64,000 nucleotides of DNA from assembly GCA_945643635.1 (NCBI GenBank), contig CALZFC010000017.1, positions 669,001-733,000 on the forward strand. Reading direction: 5' to 3'. This document shows positions 58,615 to 64,000 of the stretch, one piece after another; position 1 is the first letter of the stretch; each line of letters starts with the position of its first letter. The notes under the pieces were generated by a model, which was not told the origin of the DNA, did not search any database, and worked only from the letters and a program-made list of their open reading frames with translations. The stretch is from Allodiplogaster sudhausi. Lineage: Eukaryota > Nematoda > Chromadorea > Rhabditida > Diplogasteridae. A program made the translations under genes and the position numbers.

Positions 58615-61107
58615 GAGATTGAGAAGACTCAGGGAGTTGAGCGTAAGATGATCGACGAGGGCGTCAAGCAAGCGACCGCGCCAACTGTAATCAATTTGAG
58701 AAATAGAAACATTGACTCATAAATGAATTAGAAGTCAATAAATTGATTGACAGTTAGGATAACGGAATAGTCAATACATCTCCAGCGAATGAAGTAGCTG
58801 ACAACATAAAAGTCAATAAAAGTATTTTTTTAATATAGTGATTCACAGAGTTGACAACGGAATAGTGGAAAAATAATAAAAAAATTAATAAAATGTAGCA
58901 GTATGTTTTTGAATTCCTTTTTTTTTAGCTTGAGAATATGTAAAGAAGACGGTCCCTTTTTAGTGTTGTAGCCTTCCATAGCATTCTAAAATTTTCTAAA
59001 TCTATTTAGCTTATAAACTTTATTAATTGGTGTAATTTTTTGTTTTAGCCAGATGCTGGGAAAGAGAAGTCGAGTGGCAAGGGCGAGTCGGAGAAGGTTG
59101 GTGGTTCGGAGCCAAAGGATAATAAATGGTTAGCTCCGCCCACCCGTTTTTTTAAATCTTTTTATGCTCCGCGCACCCGTATACTTGGAATGAGCAAAAT
59201 GGCGCAAATAACGCATATTGTAGGCATCTCAAGGAGCAATTGAGCCGTTTTAAATATACTTTAAAATATTAAGGGCTGGTGTCCACCGCATGGCGAAGGA
59301 GTCGCACGACGAGGAGTTCGAAACCGAGGAGAACGCTGTGCCAACGCTCACGTCTATCGAGCAGCATGAACTCAAGTGGAAGGAAGGTCAAGAAAAGCTA
59401 AAGTAAAAGAATAGTCAGAGAACATGTCATCTTTCATATGCGACATAACTTTCAAGCTTTCCCAATTCCCTAAAAAAATTTCAGTGGCGGTCGACGACAA
59501 CGCAGAGATCGATGTGAGTGAAGGCAAACAAAAAACCGTTGAAAGCAGTCGCTGCTTTGCTATTGTTTTTGATCCAAATCATAGTTTTATACAATATTCT
59601 TTATATTTCTCCAGACTTCTTCGAAGGAGTTCCAGAAGGCGCACTGGTTCATGCAGATCCTCAAGCGCAACAACTACCTCGAGAACGTGCTCGGGGCTGC
59701 ACAGAATCGCGTGCTGCACGAATGTTTCGTGCGTGGCATGTCCGACCCGACGAAAGAGGTCAGCTAATAGTAGAACTAGAAAAAAATTTAATTTTGAGTT
59801 CGCGCTCAAATACGCAGTATCGAGGAGCAATCTTCAGAAATAAATTTAGAATAGTTCCTGAAAATGGAAATTGAATTAATTGAATTAATGAATAAATATA
59901 ATGTTATTATAATGACATTTCCATGATCACACGGTCAGCAAGAATTTTTTTGAGGAGCTCGCGCTCCTTGTGCGCGCCATGGACAGCGTCCTGGACACGG
60001 TGATCGACCGCGAGGCTGACCTCGATGACGTCATCGACAAGGATATCCGCAATCTTATCCTTCAACGGGATGTTGTGCGTTAGGCTAAACGGAGAAAGAT
60101 TAAAAAAAAAATAAAAAAAAAAATATATATATCTGATAACTCCTTTGAAAAAAATAATTGAAAACGACTATTTCATCATAATGACGAAATAGTGATAACG
60201 TCATAATGATGATTATCGTCCTTCCTCGTTTGCAGTGCAAACAGCAGATGCTGGACGTTCTGTTGGTCGACGCATCGCTGCTGCCGCTCAGCTGGGGCGG
60301 CGCCGTCGTCAAGTTGGATGCGAATCGGCTCGGAGTCGCCTGCCGCGGCAAGGAGCAGGCCAAGAGGTGGTTTTATTTTATATTATTTATATTATTACTA
60401 CTTTTAGTTCTGTGATTTTGTTTTACCATTTGTTTAGTAAAACAAAAGGAGTGAACTAAAAATGCACAGATTACTGACAGTATCTATTCCATAATATCGT
60501 TCAAATGTGTCATTTAATTCGCAGGTATTCCTTCCATTCGACACCAGTCGCCACGGCGCAGAGTCCGAGCCCGTCGACTCCGGTGTTTACTCCGGGTGGC
60601 TCCAACAACGTTGCAGGCGGCACGGAGTCGTCTAACGCCACGACGCCCGCGTCGACTCCGGGTGGCTCAAACACGCTCGCCAAGCAAGAGCTCGTACAGT
60701 CGCCAACCCGCCCCACCAGCTTGTACCTGGGACTCTCGTCGACTCCGGGCCCCATCAGCATGTACCTGGGCCTTCCGTCGACTTTGGCGTCGACTCCGGG
60801 CGGCTCCAACGCCGTCGCAGGCAGCACGGAGTCGTCGAACGCCGCGACGCCTGCATCGACTCCGGGCAGCTCTAACACGCTCGCCAAGCAAGAGCTCGTC
60901 CAGTCGCCACCCCGCCCCACCAGCTTGTACCTGGGAGTCCCGTCGACTCCGGGCCCCACCAGCATGTACCTGGGCCTTCCGTCGACTTCGGCGTCGACTC
61001 CGGGCGGCTCCAACGCCGTCGCAGGCAGCACGGGGTCGTCGAACGCCGCGACGCCTGCATCGACTCCGGGCAGCTCTAACACGCTCGCCAAGCAAGAGCT
61101 CGTCTAG
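58615..61107 (+). CDS. Kinase-family tail gene, copy B, with repeat-rich C-terminus
   Basis: Exons are 58615-58686 (EIEKTQGVERKMIDEGVKQ), 59049-59128, 59274-59386, 59486-59514, 59615-59758, 59943-60074, 60236-60366 and 60525-61107. Phases agree from 59049 on: PTKE joins NFFEELALLVRAMD, and LILQRDV joins CKQQMLDVLLVDAS using donor gtgcgt. Conserved blocks match copy A (NYLENVLGAAQNRVLHECF, EADLDDVIDKDIRNLIL, DASLLPLSWGGAVVKLDAN). The last exon encodes about 190 residues of proline/serine/glycine-rich repeats (TPGGSN, AKQELVQSP, PTSLYLG). No domain is recognised and there are no kinase motifs. It may be a free-standing gene derived from the 3' part of a kinase gene, or the 3' end of a longer transcript. 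No start exon is identified. Confidence 0.65.
60649..61107 (+). repeat. 204-bp in-frame coding tandem repeat
   Basis: The motif gcgtcgactccggg or gcatcgactccggg begins at 60649, 60853 and 61057, exactly 204 bp (68 codons) apart. The last unit is cut by the stop at 61105. Each unit encodes a TP(G)GSN, AKQELVQSP, PTSLYLG, GLPST series. Copy A has a single unit only. Confidence 0.9.
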
Positions 61108-61435
61108 TCGCCACCCCGCCCCACCAGCTTGTACCTTGGTCCGCCTTCAAACCCATGACCGCTGCCTCAGTCTACCCCTTCTCCACCCACCAACAAATCA
61201 CCCTGGCCCTTCCTACTAACACGATTAATCCCACGGAAGGTCACGTCGTCCTACCACTTTCACTATGACGCTCACCGCCTTTATGCCCTGAGGCTAATTG
61301 GGATAAATACAAACTTCAAATGAATTTTTTTGTTTTTACTACAAACAACAAAGATTCGTAACATAAAATAGCTAATAACGCAAAAAAAGTAGATAAATAA
61401 TTTAATTTTTCACAGCACTGTACATACATACATAC

Positions 61436-61490
61436 ATATGACGCGATTTGCGAGAGAATCAAAATGAATCAAAGCCAAAATCGACCAGCT
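61436..61490. mobile_element. Solo end of the foldback element family
   Basis: atatgacgcgatttgcgaga and gaatcaaaatga match the terminus of 20973-22383. It runs directly into sequence shared with 46866-46960. Confidence 0.75.
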
Positions 61491-62148
61491 TTTAAATTTT
61501 AATAGTTGTTGATGTCCTAGGTTTTAACTAATTTTGACAAGATTTTATTTGTTTAGGGTTGTTCAAAAAATTAGATAATAACGCTACAATTAATAATTAA
61601 CGTTTACACGGCACTATATACATATCCCAGCGAGGTATGCGTGAGATATTTTATAATAATTTTAAATTTAATTGGGGAAAAACGATGACAAAGAGCTCGC
61701 TTTGCTACTAAATAATCTGTCGCGTTAAAATAGGAGGGTACTAATAGAGTAGCTTTACTCTCCACCCTTGAGATTTATCTTGACAATAGTTCCGAAATGA
61801 TAGGATACAAATCATTCCAAGTTTCTGGATAATCTTTTAAATTATGTTTTACGACAAGAATATGTGATCCATAAAAAAATGAAATGTTAATGTTTCGTCA
61901 GAGACCTCCCTCCTTCCCTTAAAGGAGGTCCGAGTCGAATAAATAGTGTCTTGTTTTTTTTTCGCCTTATTTGGTCGGGTTGTGCTAGAAACTTCGATTG
62001 CACGTGTTCCGAAGTCACAAAAACCTTCACTCCCTGAGGAAATTAACACTGTCTTCTACTTTGAATTCCCAAATATTTTATTTTCCCCTCCATTTTCAAA
62101 AATTTTTAACAGAGCAACACTGTGGCCGCTGGGGCCAAAGGTGTCATG

Positions 62149-62183
62149 CCAATTAATTGCATACATATGGTGCAATTAATTGG
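62149..62183. repeat. Short palindrome (ccaattaattgca arms)
   Basis: ccaattaattgca at 62149 pairs with tgcaattaattgg ending at 62183, around tacatatgg. Confidence 0.8.
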
Positions 62184-62876
62184 CCGACATTGGCCGGGTT
62201 TTTCTTAACGCGTAGGCTCACCTGGCAGTGGTGCAAACAACAAGTTTCTGGGGAGAGAGGCGAGGGGCATTAGCACCATTTCTGTTGATTCTTTAATCCG
62301 TACTTTTTATGATTCCGTCCAAATCCGTCAGGGACTTCGTGGTAGGAGTTATTCCCTTATGGTCTCCTTTAACACAAAATGAAGATATTGGAAAGTTCCA
62401 GGAAAGCACATCACTATGCCTTGGCAACACGGATATGGATTTGGTAGTGCAAAAGCATTCTTCTTAAAATGCAAGTGAATGCTAACATTCTCCGAATCAT
62501 TAAAGTTTGATTATGAATAAAGTATAACACTACAAATAATGACAGAAAAATCAGCGATTTGACCGTGACGTAGCATTAACCATCACATTGACGGTCAAGT
62601 TGTTCTCAATTACTGCAGAGGTCGCTCGCCGTTTCAGCTGATAAACAAGAGTAAGAGCCGTCATCTTAAAGGACTCACTTGAATTCGTGCATTTTTGCCT
62701 GACACAAGAGCGAGAGAGCATGTGATATAGAGAGACGCTACCACAATGGTCAGGGAAATTCAAATAAATTACGAGTGAGTCTTCTGCTCCTTTAAAGCTA
62801 AATGATATTCATTTTCTGAGGGCACTACATGCTCCGCAATGGTTCATACAATTGCAGAGTGTATTTGCTTTAGCAT

Positions 62877-63726
62877 CTATAGGTGAAGTTTTGCTACAAT
62901 CAGGTTAAAAGCGCTGGTTGTAGAAAAAGATAGCATTAATAATGAATCAATAGATTTCTTGCTTGCCTGGTTTCGAAAGCACTTTACGAAGACAATGATG
63001 ATTATTGGATCAGTGACCACGAAGATCACCGTCATCTTGACAAGGATCGTGCCAGTATAGCCGAAGTCAATATCTTCAATATTCCCGTTTTAATTATTAA
63101 TTTCATACACTTCATAGACCTTAGATGTAACATATCAAAATCTTTCTTTATATCAATAAAACAAAAATTCAAATTACAGTATGTCACCTGTTAGCGGTAG
63201 AAGACAGATTGCCGCAGCAGGAATATAGGAAAATATCGCCGGAACGATGGTCTGTAAAGGGTGCTTACCTTACATTTGTGAAAACAATTCCATTGTATGT
63301 ATTAAAGTCAGTGTTTAAGCCAGTTTTTATCACACCAAGAACTTACAACATGAGAGGATGCATCAAAAATCGATATTCTATTGTGATGATGGGGCATTTT
63401 GATTCACCCGAAAATCGCGTCAAATCCATGCATGCATATGCCTGTTATCTTTGGTTGAAGTTGGGCAATCAAATTGTAAAATCTTAAAATCTTACTTTCG
63501 AATGCATTTTAATACAGCAAAGTTGTTGGGAATATGATGTTAGATTGTTAACATGAGAAAATGATGTCATTAATGGCTTCTTACGATTTCTATGATTAGC
63601 TTCTAACTTGCATAAGAAGAGCGATGAAGAGCTGTCGATGCATCGAGCGTGTGTGGGGTGACATTTTGATCGTCTTGAATGCACGCCGAATGCGGACGAT
63701 GCTGAAGGCGATGACGGCGCTCGGGG
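62877..63726 (-). CDS. Str/Srh-like 7TM chemoreceptor, 3' exons
   Basis: Three phase-consistent minus-strand exons: 63608-63726 (AVIAFSIVRIRRAFKTIK then MSPHTRSMHRQLFIALLMQ), 63188-63251 (TIVPAIFSYIPAAAICLLPL, TM6) and 62877-63073 (MTVIFVVTDPIIIIVFVKC, TM7, then a tail to a stop at 62877). The sequence M-S--TR-MHRQLFIALLMQT-VP is the classic TM5-TM6 junction of Str/Srh-superfamily receptors. The 5' exons would lie beyond 63726 and probably past the window end; 63727-64000 shows no clear exon. It is not closely similar to the 26308 receptor. Confidence 0.75.
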
Positions 63727-64000
63727 CTTAAAAGCAACGACATCATAAAATATTGATTTTGTATATAATTATTTTAAGCCCTAACAAGATATGATTAAAT
63801 TTATTATTTATGACTCCATAAAATCAAATTGAAGAAACATTTAATAAATTCTAGTTTTGTATTGCCTGACCGAGAACATAGTTTTCAAATAACTCACAGC
63901 GGTCTCCGCCGAGTGAAGTAATTGAAATTAAAATCCCTCGCTTGTTTTAGCAGACCTGAGATAAGTAGAGCCAAACTCGAGAGTGCAGCGATGTGTGGTG
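63727..64000. other. Window end, probably intron and upstream part of the receptor
   Basis: AT-rich with no exon that I can support. The receptor at 62877-63726 must continue in this direction. Confidence 0.4.

Larger units (their letters stand above)
61108..62876. other. 3' flank of copy B and repeat remnants
   Basis: Bases 61180-61310 match the 3' flank of copy A. A foldback-element end follows at 61436-61490 and the 46866-type repeat at 61478-61563. A 35-bp palindrome lies at 62149-62183. I see no genes in 61564-62876. Confidence 0.5.

Noticed and set aside
60510..61091. 193-aa minus-strand open frame opposite the repeat exon
   Set aside because: The plus-strand frame has homologous, spliced paralogues; the antisense frame exists only because of the repeat composition.

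Overview
This is an AT-rich, intron-rich eukaryotic window. Several protein families restricted to or expanded in nematodes appear: 7-transmembrane chemoreceptors resembling the Str, Srd and Srsx/Srx classes, a Patched-related (PTR) protein, and a CK1/TTBKL-like kinase family with many short exons. GT-AG introns, microsatellites, foldback DNA elements and LTR retroelements support this. I cannot name the genus. No prokaryotic operons, CRISPR arrays or rRNA genes are visible, and no intact tRNA gene.

Layout. (1) 1-24140: a huge imperfect palindrome. The left arm (1446-11735) and right arm (14028-22929) are near-identical inverted copies around a 2.3 kb spacer, and a direct repeat (1-248 and 23893-24140) lies outside the arms. 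Each arm carries a 1.4 kb foldback transposon, a multi-exon gene of unknown function, and two Str-like receptor genes. All four receptor copies carry lesions. Three one-sided indels (1904, about 272 and 245 bp) distinguish the arms. (2) 24141-29874: a third Str-like receptor, the only one that reads as an intact ten-exon gene (26308-28652), plus remnants of its duplicated upstream region. (3) 29875-39600: two tandem Srd-like receptors on the minus strand. The first reads nearly clean. The second is split by an inverted piece of the kinase-family gene and by a 2.7 kb transposon with a clean TA duplication. (4) 40587-42755: a kinase-family tail gene without a kinase domain. (5) 43792-48875: a 5'-truncated receptor, an internally deleted LTR retrotransposon and a broken PTR gene. 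(6) 49840-61107: a kinase-gene 3' remnant, a compact gag-only LTR element, a CK1/TTBKL-like gene that lacks its catalytic loop, and a second tail gene ending in 204-bp coding repeats. (7) 61108-64000: repeat remnants and the 3' end of another receptor on the minus strand.

The region reads as a rapidly evolving multigene-family neighbourhood. It has been shaped by inverted duplication, tandem duplication, inversion of gene fragments and mobile-element insertion. The receptors would act in chemosensory neuron membranes. The kinase-like genes probably belong to the nematode CK1 expansion. Exon boundaries were read by eye from splice signals and paralogue comparison, so single-base errors are possible.
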